Shown in pieces: positions 24,256 through 35,836 of a stretch of DNA of 64,000 nucleotides (position 1 is the stretch's first letter; each line of letters begins with the position of its first letter). Made by a program: the position numbers and the translations under genes. The stretch is from Escallonia rubra. Taxonomy: Eukaryota; Streptophyta; Magnoliopsida; Escalloniales; Escalloniaceae. The stretch is from positions 857,351 to 921,350 of the forward strand of contig JAVXUO010002762.1 of the NCBI GenBank assembly GCA_033065855.1, written 5' to 3'. The notes beneath the pieces were generated by a model that was given only the letters and a program-made list of their open reading frames with translations, was not told the origin of the DNA and did no database searches.

Positions 24256-25045
24256 TAAGTAGCACGAACACAGACACTGCGTCCGACACCGACCGGGACA
24301 CTGGACACCGCAATTTCCAAAAAACCAGATTTTGGACACCGCAAGACACCGCTGAATTTTTTATATATATTTTTATTATGTATATATATAGTCATTAAAT
24401 ATCAAATACGTTCTACATCTAAAAGAGTAAACAATAATCAATAACCACAAAACAAGCAACTCAAATAAAAGTCATACTTCAAATTTAAATGCAATATAGT
24501 ACAAAAAAAACATGGTACATAACATAACAAAGTACTTCACTACTCAACTCTTACTAAATCATGCAAACAGGTAACAGAAACAGGGTAAGCGCCCTCTTCT
24601 TCACCGCCCAAACAGAAACAGAAACAGGGAACTCTTGCAAGGTCATAAGAAATTACTTAACTCTTACAAAGTCACCTTCGAATGTAGCGAAACGAGAGAG
24701 ATGAGAGAGAAAGAAGAAGACCTCAGTAAAGAAGGAAAAAAGAAATAGATGAGAGAGAAAGACGAAGGCACCTGCTGCTGGAATCCGGCGACGGCGGCGA
24801 GATACGAAGGGGAGATCCTCCAGCGACAAGTTTGGGTGGGTCGTCTGCTTCGTTCTCTTCCCTTGACGCGGTAAGAAGAAGATTCAGAAGACGAACGGTA
24901 ATGGCCAATTGATCGATCTAATTAGGGCTTCCTTAAAGTATATTTATAAAAGAGCTCCAAAATTATCAATTATTATGCACAAATCCCCAAAATAAGTTTG
25001 AAATTTTGTACTTTGACCCATACGTTTTGACACTTCTTCATGAGG
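24256..25045 (-). repeat. Dispersed repeat, copy 1 (inverted relative to copy 2)
   Basis: Read on the minus strand, this region matches 34868-35466 on the plus strand. Both start at 'gtgtcaaaacgta' and continue with 'tttcaaacttattttggg', 'actttaaggaagccc', a GC-rich exon-like part (GAAGCAGACGAC ... CGCCGTCGCCGGATTCCAGCA, then CAG/GT), a 'tttgatatttaatgac' part, and a terminal cluster of GGTGTCC units ending near 'gtgctacttag'. Copy 1 has about 45 extra bases after 'ggggatttgt'. Type is not clear. Confidence 0.7.
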
Positions 25046-25049
25046 TGTC

Positions 25050-25403
25050 GTGAAGTGTAAAAAACGAACACTTACAAAGCGATGGATGTGTGATCAACGA
25101 TGATCTCAGATGTGAATCTATTAATCGATCTATCTATCCCACAGTGCCGAGTGGAAGGGTCATCGCTCAACGGATAACCATTTAATTCTATCAAGTTCAA
25201 TATTAGTCAAATTAGTCTACATTTATCGGTCCTCTTCTCCATTACTTAGAAAAAGTGAGCCACCGGTTCAAGTATTTACAGAAGCTTTAGTTTTCGTGCT
25301 CATCTTAATTGTTGGTTTAGTTTATGCAGGGTGAAAAGGGGCAAGTTTCTTATACCTTGATTCGGAATGAAATAGTTTTTAGATATGTTTGTACGTGAGA
25401 TAA
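25050..25403. other. Gene-free sequence
   Basis: No recognisable feature between the dispersed repeat and the LTR-like block. Confidence 0.4.
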
Positions 25404-25732
25404 TGTAATACCCCAAACTTCGGGAGCAGGTTAAATAATCATCCAGGCTCTGAAAAATAAACGGGCGTTAAATTTGAGCATTGATAGTGTGTAAGAGCTT
25501 AAAATAATTTTGGGATAAAAATATAATTTTCAAAATTTTGGGGGCATTTTTGTAAGTTTGAAAAAATAGAGGGGCTATTTTGTAAATTGTAAAAACAAAA
25601 TTGTAGTTAGGTGTCAAACTTTTGGGAGATGACGAGCCACCTCCTACTAGCTTAAGTGCTAAGCAATGTTAAATGCTTTAATAATGGGTCTTGGGTGGAT
25701 AAGGAAGCTTCGGGTAATGAAAGAAGAACAAA

Positions 25733-25962
25733 TTTTGGCTCCTTTTCGGGTTGCAGGAATCTTCCTTCAACCCCATGTATAGTGATAATTAATAGTCGCT
25801 AAATATTTCAAGCGACTTTTTTTCTACCACTTTCAGCGACAATTATTAGCAACACTTTTTTAGTGTCACTAAATAAAAGCCACTAAAAATATTTAGAGAC
25901 AATTGATTGTCGCTATACAAAGGGTAGGAGGAAGATTCCTCCTATTAGGGTAGCAGCCAAAT
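25733..25962. mobile_element. Short inverted-repeat (MITE-like) element in the LTR-like block
   Basis: Two arms of about 100 bp are inverted copies: left 'ttttggct...ggaatcttcct...tgtatagtgataatt...gctaaatattt', and right the reverse complement with 'ggaatcttcct' and 'tgtatagcgacaatc' recognisable. The centre repeats AGCGAC / GTCGCT motifs. Target duplication not identified. Confidence 0.6.
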
Positions 25963-28215
25963 TTTTTCCATGAAAGAAAGTAAAGGAAACAAAAGAAAAA
26001 CAAACAACAAGAGTAACAGGAAAGAATGAAAGAAAGAAAATCAAAACAGAGAGGAAGAAGAGAAACAGGGGGGCTTCGGGCAGGGGGGAGAAAGTGAAGG
26101 AAAAAAAAAATGAAGAAGAAGAAAATTGGAAGAAAAACCTCAAGGTAGTTTTCTCCTAGATATATTAAGTTCTGCAACCATGTTCGTATGATGTTTTCTT
26201 GATTTTACTATACAGGTCATATCCTTTTTCTTTTCCCTATTGGTATCTGCGTCTCATGTTTTTTTTTCCCCATTGCTGTTTTGCTTGGAACTCGGTTGAG
26301 TTTCGGGTAGCCAAATGTACCTGAATTAGAGAAAGTAGAGAAAACAGGCCATAAGGTAGTGTCTTGGGAAACTGGGGTTTCTAGTTTGTTAAACGTGTGT
26401 GAAAAACACACAGTACGAGTGTGCGTGGGTAAGAACATAGGGAGAGTCTCTCTGTGTGTGTCTAGGGTGCAGGTGTGTATGATTGTGTGTGTTACAGTGT
26501 GTGCCAAATAAACCACGTATAATTGAAATTACTTGTTGGGGTTCTCGAACTGCTATGGGGTAGAATTCAGATAAATGAAAGCAACCATAACTAATTGATG
26601 AGATCATTTGTAGGAGGATATTACCTGTTTGAGCAGAGCAATTACTAGACCACAGTTGGTCCAAAATCTTCAAAGCATTATATGAGAATGCTTCCATGAT
26701 GAAGAGGATGATAGAAAGTATCTCAGCAAGTGGAGAAGTTGGTGGTCCAGTTGGAGCATACGTGTATTTAGCTTGTGTAACACTGTAACGTGTGTGAAAG
26801 TGGTGTTTAAGGGTGTGAGTGAATGAATTTGGGTTGGCAGGGGATACAAGTGTGTGTCTAAAGTGAGTGAGTGTGTGTAATAATGTTCATGGGGATAAGG
26901 GAGCCTCGGATGGAAGAAAAAAAAAAGGAAGGAACAGACCAAGAAACAAGAAAAAAAGAAAGAAAACAGAGTGAAGAGAAGCATGACAAAGCATCTCGGG
27001 GGAAAGGGAAAACCAAGGAAAAATGGGAGGAAATCGAGCCTAACTTCGAGAGGTGAGTTACGCAACTTCTAGTAGGCATGTTCTAGTGTGTGTTTATGGA
27101 GTTTATGTATGTTTTTAATCACTGATGATTTAGCTGTGAACATGGCTGTGAAGCCACGTTGGGAGGGGCTGTTTTATGGGAATTTGGGGGCTTCGAATAA
27201 GTGTGTTGCTATGATTTGGTGAAGTTTTGATAGATGGATTATGGTTTGCCTGAATTATTGATTTTAAGGAGCAAGGGGGTGAAGAATTGTGATGGGGCAG
27301 TTAAGGAAAATGAGTTGCAGTGAGTATATAGTATATACATGTGAAATTCATGCATGTAAATTCATGAAAAATGAAGGTTGTTTATGATTATGTGATAATA
27401 TGGTTAGTTTAGGAGTGAATGGGAGGGAGTGAAGAATATTTCAGTGGGTTTCAGGAGATTGTGTGTTTCAGTGGGTTTGAGTGGGTTTCAGGAGATTGTG
27501 TGTGTGTGTTTGAGTGTGTAACTGTGTGTGTTCTTGAGTGTGCGAGTTTCGGCTGTGTTTGTGTGCGCGCTTATGAGTGTAATTTGGTGTATATATTTGT
27601 GTTAGTGAGTGTTAGGCATGATTTGATGTGGTTATGTGTAGTGAGTAGAATGTGTCAGTGAGCTGTTGGAGTAGTGTGTGGGGGAAATGGGTCTCGGCTG
27701 GTTCAGGGAAGAAGAAGGCATATGTGTGTTTGAAGGTGAAATAGTAGGTGCCTTGATTTGAACAGTAATGGTAATTGTCACTAAAGGTAGAAAATCAATT
27801 AATAAGTTTTTAATCCAATTTTTTTTAAATAGTTAGGGCCAAAATTAGACAAATAGGAAAACTATAACCCCAAATATTTTTACGAGACCTACCCTCTAGA
27901 ATTTTTTGGAATTTTTCGGTGTTCGCGTAGGATGCTAAATTAGGGCACCGATTAAACCGTAATAGCGAATATATTTAACCTAGTAAACCAAATTATTTTA
28001 ATCTATGGGAACCCTATTTTACTCTTATGATTCATTGTCTAAAGTTTCGTGTCATTTCGAGGTTGATAAGTATTTTTAGTCGAACCAACTTTTAAGCACT
28101 CAGTTTTGATACCAGTTTGGGATTGTTGGGCAAAAATTTTATAAAATACTTTTTAGCCCAGAAATGACTTCAGGATGCTTAAAATTGTATTTTAAGATAT
28201 TTTGGGGGGGTTTTC

Positions 28216-28740
28216 CAGTGTCGAAAATCCCGGTGGTATTTGGTAATTTGCCACCCCGGAGGAGTATTTTGGTAATTTTACTTATAAAAGGTATTTTTTA
28301 GTACATTCACATACTATAAGACTATTTTGGCAAGATTAATCATGGAAACACTATTTTGGTGACTTAGGAATGCGAGGGGTGTTTTGGTAATTTGTCACCT
28401 CAAAAGGGAATTTTGGTAATTTTACCTATAAGAGGTATTTTTTAGGTAAATTTACATACAGTAAGATTATTTTAGTAACTTTGCTTATGGAAAAGTCATT
28501 TTGATGGTTAAAATGTAACGGGGGTATTTTGGTCATTTGCCACCCCGAAGGGGTATTTTGGTAATTTGACCTAATAAAGGTATTTTTGCATAAATTCACA
28601 TGTGGGAAGCTTATTTTAGTGATTCTGCTTATAAGAAGGCAGTTTGGATGATTTAAGTTCGAGAGGGGCTTTTTGGTAATTTTACACCTCAGGGGCGTTT
28701 TGGTAATTTTGCATACGTGGTGAGGGAGGTTCATTTTGGG
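28216..28740. repeat. 144-bp tandem repeat array (about 3.6 units)
   Basis: The motif 'tttggtaatttgccacccc' or a close variant starts at about 28232, 28376, 28520 and 28664, exactly 144 bp apart. Each unit also holds a second half-unit 'attttggtaattttacctat' about 30 bp later, then 'ggtattttttagtaaattcacatac' and a 'ttattttggtgact' piece. Units have diverged by substitutions and small indels. Confidence 0.85.
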
Positions 28741-30543
28741 AGTATGTGTGAGTCCGTATTAAGTTATAATATTGTATTGTAAACTATATTCTAATGATTC
28801 GATTATTCCGTTTAGGTTAAAGTTAAAGACTTCTGGTTATTTAATTTAGATACGGATCCAGGTAAGGGTTTCTATCCGAAACTCGAGCCATCATTTTACT
28901 TTCGCAATTATTCTTTTGTTTATTTATGACCGTTGTTGAACTCTAAGTATGCATTGATTTTGATCTGTTATTGCCAAGTAAACCATGATGTTGAACCTGA
29001 TTCAGTTATTGAACTCATGTTAGTGCTCACCTTTTGTTGCATTTTGAGCATTGATCTGTGTGTTGATTTTGTGATATATGTCTTCTGTATACTGACATGA
29101 GAATATGTTCTGTTCTGAGGCGGGCGTTATAAGGCTGGTATGAATCCTGCGTGGAACGCATGCTAGTACCTAAATGGACTAGTATTCTGGTACATCATGC
29201 ATGTGTACATTTTCTGAGCCTTGTTTGTATGGCATTGCTACTACCCATGATTAGTATCTTCTGAATGTATGTGCATTGTATCTGAATTTATTGTTCAAAA
29301 ATGTCTAAGCACAATTGTTTGAGATCCCTGAACTGTTTGTCTTTGAATTGTGGTAACTCCCTCCGAGATTGCTTTGTGTAAGACCTTATTGACCTTTCAA
29401 AATATCACCCTTCGTTTGACTCCCTTCTGCAGGTGACAATCAGTTGTCGCATGTTCGGGGATGGGTTAGAGTCTGTGTGAGATTCCAATGAGCCCATCAC
29501 TACTCGGTAATATGACCCTTGCGCGGGTTTGTACCATCACTTCATTCTATCAGGTTATTGAGAATCTAGGTTTTAATAGTTAAGTTTGAACAGTTATTGA
29601 AAATTTGTAATTTAAGGAACTTGGATCAGTGTTGGATCAGATGCTTTAAAGTATGTGTTGGTGAACAAATTTGACGTGATCTAGTAGGTTAACGACCCAG
29701 GAGTTCGGGGAGATGAAGCTCCGGATTTCTAAGGCATTACAGCTTGCCCGAATGGCATTGCAATCGCCCCAAGATCAACATTGATTTTTTATTTTGGTTG
29801 TTCTGTATACTGCAGTGACTGCTATGAAAATGACTGGAAAGTATTATGTGGAATAAATTGTGCTCGTGTTGAAATCTTTTTTAGAAATCTTCAGTATATT
29901 TTGGAAAGAAATGTCTCCGATGATCTGTTTACGTTCTGAAATCTTTTGGAAAACCATCACTGTATTTTAGAATGATGGCTTTAAAGATGATCTTTTATTG
30001 ATCATTTTGGAACCCATCATGATTGTTGTTTATTTTGGGTATCTATTTCTGATGAACTTTGATCCTTTTGAAAATCATTGAGTCTTTGACCGTTTGAAGC
30101 ATTTTGAAAATTTTCGTTGGTTGGATTCTTTGGAATCGTCTGGTAATTCTTTGTTAGTCCTTGTACGACCTTACTGAGCTCTCAAAAGCTCACACTTTGT
30201 TTGATTCACTTCTGCAGGTGATGATCAGTTATAGCATGTTCGGGAATGGCATGGAGTCTGTGTGAGATTTCGGTGAGCCCACCACTACTGTGTAGTGAGA
30301 CCCCTGCGTGGGTCAGTATTGTCAACTCGTTCTACAACGACTCGAGTTATAAAGAATTTAGGTTTTAATAGTTTAAGTTTAAGCAGCTTTGTAAGCTTGT
30401 ATTTGAAGAGTTTGAGATGGTATCAAATTGAATGTTTTGAAATATGTGTTAGTGAACAGGATCTGACAGGTTTGATGTGATCCGGTAGGTTAACGACCTA
30501 AGAGTTTGAGACGACGAAGCTCTGAATTTTCGGGGGCGTTATA

Positions 30544-30753
30544 ACTTTGGTCTCGTTTACATAGAACACCTCATAGTTTAATTTTTGGTTCACATTACCG
30601 TGAACTTCTATTTTTGTGCTCGTGACACCACCATGTCTCAAACACCTCACTACTGCCAACCTTTTTCCTCAAATCCAACCACCCCATTGTCATAGCCACG
30701 TTTCCTCCGGGACGATCACCATCTAGATGTTAGTTGAACTTTTGCAATTGCTC
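30544..30753. other. Short gene-free sequence before the retroposon
   Basis: CCACC-rich single-copy-looking sequence; it continues on the far side of the insertion at 31634. Confidence 0.4.
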
Positions 30754-30772
30754 AATTTGGGATCTAGAGTTT

Positions 30773-31614
30773 TTTTTTTCTAAGCAAATTTGATTAAAAC
30801 ACGTTACCCATTACAACCTAAGGCGATACCCAAACGGGTATCCCTGGAACAACTAAGACAACGCATCCAAACGGATGGTCTTGGAAAATGGCCCACATGG
30901 CCTTGGAGGAAATAACGGTACACATAAGGGCTACCCGTATTTGGAGTTACCAAATTAAGGGGTAGCCAGAGACGGGAAGATGCAATTTTTTGCATCATAT
31001 CCCTAGCTCCCACCAAGACAGGGGAGAGTGCCATGGGCCACTTTAGATGGCAGTTTACATTACTGCCGCGGTTTACATCGGAGCTCCAACAGTTGAAGGA
31101 GGGTCCTCCCAAGGCCGGATCGAAACGATCCGAAGCTCGAAGAGAGTATGCATCTTCCAACTTTCGCAAATCCGGCATCTTCAAGCCACAAGTTCTCCAT
31201 TTCTGATTAACATCGGATGAATCTAACCAAACCAACCGGATCAAAGATCCGGCAACGATGACGACAGATCTAAGAACAAATCTCAGATCTGAGGATTCCA
31301 GAAGAAGGAGGGAAACCTTGAGGCTGAAGGAGCACCGATCTGTGGGGGAATGGATGATCGGCGCGAGGAGGAAGTCGATGATGGGCGACGGCGCGAGTCG
31401 GCAGAAATGGAGTGCCGAGGGAGCAGGAGAGGATGCCATATAAAGGAAGAGAAGGAGAAGGAGTACAGGGAGGGCCTCCCTTTCCATCCTCACAGCCATG
31501 GAAGTTGAAGAGGAGGAAGGGGTGGCGGTATGGTTTTCTGAAAGAAAGAGACAGTAGGGTTTTCTTCTCTCGCTGGAGCGGTTTTTAGTCTGGTCCGTTA
31601 CACGACACTATCAT
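30773..31614 (-). mobile_element. Non-LTR retroposon insertion with 19-bp target-site duplication
   Basis: An 842-bp insertion flanked by a perfect 19-bp direct repeat (starting aatttgggatctag) at 30754-30772 and 31615-31633. A short T-run at the left edge is the poly(A) tail of a minus-strand transcript. The 3' end, 'gttttaatcaaatttgctta' plus A-run, looks like plant L1-type LINE ends. The minus strand has one open frame of 231 codons (31499-30804) that starts with a Leu-rich stretch after MAVRMEREALP and matches no family I know; it ends just before the tail. No reverse transcriptase is present. It may be a LINE deletion derivative or a retroposed transcript. Confidence 0.8.
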
Positions 31615-31633
31615 AATTTGGGATCTAGAGTTT

Positions 31634-32190
31634 AGTTTTGAATTAGGTTTGCTTTAAATGTTTATACAACAGTTGGTCTTGTACCTAACTAGGAATCTCT
31701 TCTACAAAGGTGATGGGTGATAATTGCAGAAACGGAAGGTCTCGTGATTTCCTTGGTGGGCGGTGGCTGGCCTTAAAAAGATTGGAGGCCAAAACCCTAG
31801 TGTAGACAAGAGAAGATAGTGTAAAAGAAGAAGATGTGGCTATCACAAGGGTTTGATTTTGATAATGTGGCTTCCACATGTGTTTTAATTGACATGATGA
31901 TATGGTTGCCATGTAGGTTTTGCTACAAATTATCAAAATTGCGCTCCAAGATTAACATAAATTAAAAAAACTCAAGTTTTTTTTTCCTTTTTTCTGTCAA
32001 TTGGTGTCTGAAGCACAAAAATGAAAGTTTGGAGTGGCGAAAAAAAAAGTCTAGGGTGTTATGCGTAAACAACCCGAAACTATAGGATTTTATGTGCAAT
32101 TAACCCAATTGAAAATGGGACCTCATGCAAGGGTATGTTAGGAGTTTTTTTTTTTCTTTTTCTTTTTATCACTTGCGCGTACGGGAAGGG
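31634..32190. other. Gene-free sequence
   Basis: Continuation of the sequence split by the retroposon, then T-rich unassigned DNA leading into the foldback element. Confidence 0.4.
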
Positions 32191-33195
32191 ATTCGCATTT
32201 CAACTTAATGTTCCAAGTTTGACACAATTAACTTTTGGCTTTCCAATTTATACGTAATTCAACCTTCTAATCCACTTGAAAGCCATGTCATCCCTTCTGC
32301 TTCCCTCATACAAGCAACCATCACCATCCTTCATACAACCAGCAAACCCCCCAAAATAGCCACCATCGAACCCACCAAAAGTGCCACCGCCACTAGCTCC
32401 ATTAGACCAACACTATTATAATCACCCACACGAAACCTACACCAATGTTGATGCCAAAACCAGCATCATCACTCAATACCAAAACCCATACCACCGCCAC
32501 TACCATCAACGCCATCCTCACCTAGCACCAAACAGGCAACTACAGTCACTGTCATCAACACCAAAACCGCATGCTATAACCTTTTTGCCTTTCTTCCATC
32601 GATTTTGCTTTTAGGGTTCTACAAGAATTTTAGTTTTGCCTTTGGAGATGGTGGTGGTGTGATGGCATGGTGGCGCGGGGGCATTGTTTTAAGGTTTGGT
32701 TAGGTTTTCAATTCTAGTTTGCAGATGGTGGTGGTGCAGTGGCGCAGTGGCTTTGAATTGGGTTAAGATTTTAGTTTTGTTTAGGGTTTTGATTATAGTT
32801 ATGGAGATGGCAGTGGCGCGGTTGCTTGAATTGACTGAGGCAAAGATATTATGATAGAGCTGTGTGGTAGTGATGGTTGGTATAAAGGTAGGTGATGGTG
32901 GAGCTGGTGGTGGATGTTGTTGGCAAATTATCATTTTGATGCTAAAAGTGGTAGAGGTTTGGACACCGCTGCGGTTGGTTGGTGCAGATGGTGGATGATT
33001 TTGGGGTTTAGTTCTGACAGTGGACATCAATGGTGTTTTAGTGCATGAGGTGGTGGGTGTTTGGACGAGGGAGACAAAATGTCAAGGTAGATTAGGGGTC
33101 AAAAGTATGATTTTGCCTATGAAGAATTAAAAGAGGATCAATTGAAGCTATTATGTAAAGATCGATTTTGCCCGTAAAACTTTGCCAAAACGAGA
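32191..33195. mobile_element. Foldback / Mutator-like element with CCACC and GGTGG halves
   Basis: The left part carries 'ccttctaatccacttgaaagccatgtcatccc'-type sequence at about 32265. The right part, near 33060-33105 on the other strand, reads 'acccctaatctaccttgacattttgtctccc', a diverged inverted match. The left interior (32300-32560) is CCACC-rich, while the right (32640-33060) is GGTGG-rich, so the halves can pair. Outer ends are blurred and may reach 32045 and 33330; no target duplication was fixed. Confidence 0.5.
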
Positions 33196-33199
33196 GCGA

Positions 33200-34289
33200 A
33201 AGGTATGGAGTAAGATCTCGGGTCCAATTGGAGCCGTTATTATTTAAATAGAGAATCAAGTATTTCAATCGATAGTTAAGGGGTTAAATGAAATCGGCAT
33301 ACAAACTGTAAGAGATTTTTAACAATTTACCCTCTACAGGAAAATATTGATACCTCTAAATGTTTTCTTGATAGAGCCTGATTTGAAACTATTGAGTTCT
33401 ACAGAGATGCACGACCATCAACAAATCCAATTTTTTTTTTAAAAATGGTAATATTATACCGTATAACAAATAAAGTTTGATAATAACATGAAATTAACAC
33501 AAGTATCTTGAAATAATATACATGTATGCACCGTGCACTTAACCCGCACACATGTTCAAAACTTTAGCATGAACATGTATTGAAATACACCGAAATGCCA
33601 GCTAGAATATGATACCATTAACTTGCATGTCCAGAAGCTCTTAACGGTGTTAACGAAAAACAGAGAGAGGTAAAGAGTGCACGTGAGACTTACGCCTTGA
33701 TGGTAATTTTGTGTTACATTTAGCATAACAAAATTGCGCTAACGCTCCAAGTAGCGAAAAATAAAAGGAAAAAGAAAACAAGAAAGCTTAGAAAGCTCAT
33801 ATATGCATTGTTTGACCAAAGTAGCATGCCTAATGCCTAAAGTTTGATTACGGAAAAATTGTACAATTTATTTCGTCTCTTAAGTTTTAACATTACACAC
33901 CACATGCTTTTTACGATCTTCGCAATCAATTGCCTGTCCATCACCCCTGCAAAATCCTAATCTGATCTCTGGTATAATTTGATCAATCTTCTGAACGGCG
34001 AACATTGTTGTATCTCCAAGCTCAGATCACCGTGAAGCATGATTCTCATTTGCATGAGAGGTACTTAATTAATCAACACCCAGAGTTTTAGATTTTGATT
34101 TTTATGAGTAAAATCCGTGCGATTAGATCATCTGATGATAAATTAGGAACTCATTTGAGTTGTCGATGCAATTTGTACTTGCTTTTGATATGTTTATAGT
34201 GTTCGTTAGTTGTTACGGACTAATTCTCTGTAATGATGAATTAGTATGAGTTATTTTGAACAGGATGGAATGTAGAAAAAGGGGTGGGT
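33200..34289. other. Gene-free sequence
   Basis: AT-rich, no ORF or repeat recognised. Confidence 0.45.
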
Positions 34290-34333
34290 GGTGATGTATG
34301 GTATCCGATACCTACTTACATTCCAACACCTCA

Positions 34334-34423
34334 CCGACACATCTGAATATGTGTCGGACGCCTCTCAGCGATGTCACGATACTAAATATGTGTCGGACAC
34401 CTCTCAGCGATGTCACGATACTA
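34334..34423. repeat. 39-bp tandem duplication beside a small palindrome
   Basis: Units 34346-34384 and 34385-34423 differ at one base (cggacGcc versus cggacAcc). The preceding bases form a hairpin CCGACACAT...ATGTGTCGG (34334-34357). Both contain the GTGTCGG motif that is also frequent in the dispersed repeat that follows. Confidence 0.8.
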
Positions 34424-34867
34424 AAGACTTCCCTAAGTCGATTGTGCAACACTTAGCTGAATCAAACCCCCGCTTGCACGTTAAGTTAGCTTATCTCTTG
34501 GGTTGAGAGATGTTAAGAGTAAATGAATAAAGGAAAACAAGAGTTTGGGAGAATAATATTCACTATTGCTTAGAGAATGATATAATGCTTGGATTACTCC
34601 ATACCTTGACCAAGTGAGGCTTTAATTATTTATACTACTCCACCTCCTAAATGAGCGGTCGAGATATATTTGATCTTACGGTTTACATTCCGTTTTTAGA
34701 ACTATGTACAATAGTTTTTATATATTTACAAGTCTCTCAACCTTTTTAGAGTTCTATTATAACTCTCTAGAATTATCTGTATGTGTAGAGAGGTAGTGAA
34801 CATTCTGAAAACATTGTTCATTCATCACCTCGTAAGCGTCAGAGTAAACGCCCGTCTTTTGACAAAG

Positions 34868-35466
34868 TGTCAAAACGTAGGGGGGCAAAGTATAAATTTT
34901 CAAACTTATTTTGGGGGTTTGTTAGAATAAACTTTAAGGAAGCCCCGATCAGATCGACCCATTACCGCTGTCTTCTGAGTCTTCTTCTTGCGGCGTCAAG
35001 AGTAGAGAACGAAGCAGACGACACACCCAAACTGGTCGCCGGAGGATCTCGCCGCCGTCGCCGGATTCCAGCAACAGGTACCTTCGTGTTTCTCCCTCAT
35101 TTATTTATTTTTTCCTTCTTCACTGAGGTCTCCTTCTTTCTCTCTCATCTCTCTCGTGTCGGTAGATTCGAAGATGACACTGTTGATGTAGATTGTGCCC
35201 TTGGTCGAAGGAAGGATATAATAGTTGTGTGATTTATGTTTTATGTATGACTTTTATTTGAGTTGATTGTTTTGTGGTCATTGATCATTGTTTACTATTT
35301 TAGATGTAGAATGTATTTGATATTTAATGACTATATATACACACACACATAATAACAATATAAAAGAATTTAGCGGTGTCCAAAATCTGGTTTTTTTAAA
35401 TTTCCGGTGTCCGATGTCCCGGTAGGGGTCGGTGTGGATCCGGTGTCCATGTCGTGCTGCTTAGGG
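34868..35466 (+). repeat. Dispersed repeat, copy 2
   Basis: Plus-strand copy of the element described at 24256-25045. Its GC-rich exon-like centre (35000-35080) ends CAACAG/GTACC, a good splice donor, and it sits only 370 bp upstream of the SEC22 start. It could supply a 5' leader exon to SEC22, or be a TE-borne exon. The end is a cluster of GGTGTCC motifs before 'gtgctgcttag'. Confidence 0.65.
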
Positions 35467-35836
35467 TGGATGGGTTCTGGAATGTGGTTTCATCTTGAAT
35501 GATGCGATAATTTTGTTTAATATAGATGCATAACCAGATTGCATACACTAGCCAGGCGTTCCACCCCCTTCTCCTTTATAATTGCCAAATTCGTTCACTT
35601 CATGTCCATGGCATATTTTATGCTATGCATAAAATGCAGAAGCGGGGGTGGAAGTGGGCCCAGCCATTCATTTTGCTCTCCAACCTCTTTAATTGGGAGT
35701 CAAACAGCATTTACTTCAGTTCATCACTTTTTAGCGTCTCTTTAGTTGCATATTACTTCTTACTTTTTGGACACAATTTATCAGTGGCTAAATTAGTTCC
35801 ATTGATCTTGTGAAGCTGGGAGCTTGTGAAGTAATA
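35467..35836. promoter_or_regulatory. Upstream region and probable leader of SEC22
   Basis: Sequence between the dispersed repeat and the SEC22 ATG. Small ORFs occur but resemble nothing. A leader exon is expected here, but I cannot place its borders. Confidence 0.35.

Larger units (their letters stand above)
25404..30543 (+). mobile_element. Large LTR-like block (Ty3/Gypsy type suspected), non-coding
   Basis: Starts TGTAATACCCCAAACTTCGG, the usual start of several plant Gypsy LTRs. A first possible terminus, GGCATTACA, ends at 29741 and mirrors the start (TGTAAT/ATTACA). A second, more diverged terminus of the same kind (GGGGGCGTTATA) ends at 30543. The last 370-390 bp before each terminus are related, at an offset of about 788 bp (for example 'cttctgcaggtgacaatcag' at 29429 and its match near 30213). 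The block has no gag or pol sequence. It contains GA-rich and GT-rich tracts, a 144-bp tandem array and an inverted-repeat MITE. No matching target duplication was found. Confidence 0.5.

Noticed and set aside
25893-27079. Several Phe/Ser/Thr-His-rich frames on the minus strand
   Set aside because: GA-rich and GT-rich low-complexity sequence in a non-coding LTR-like block; no domain visible.
30804-31499. 231-codon open frame on the minus strand as a host gene
   Set aside because: It lies wholly inside an insertion bordered by a 19-bp target duplication and ends at the poly(A) tail. It has no recognisable domain, so it is described as part of the retroposon.
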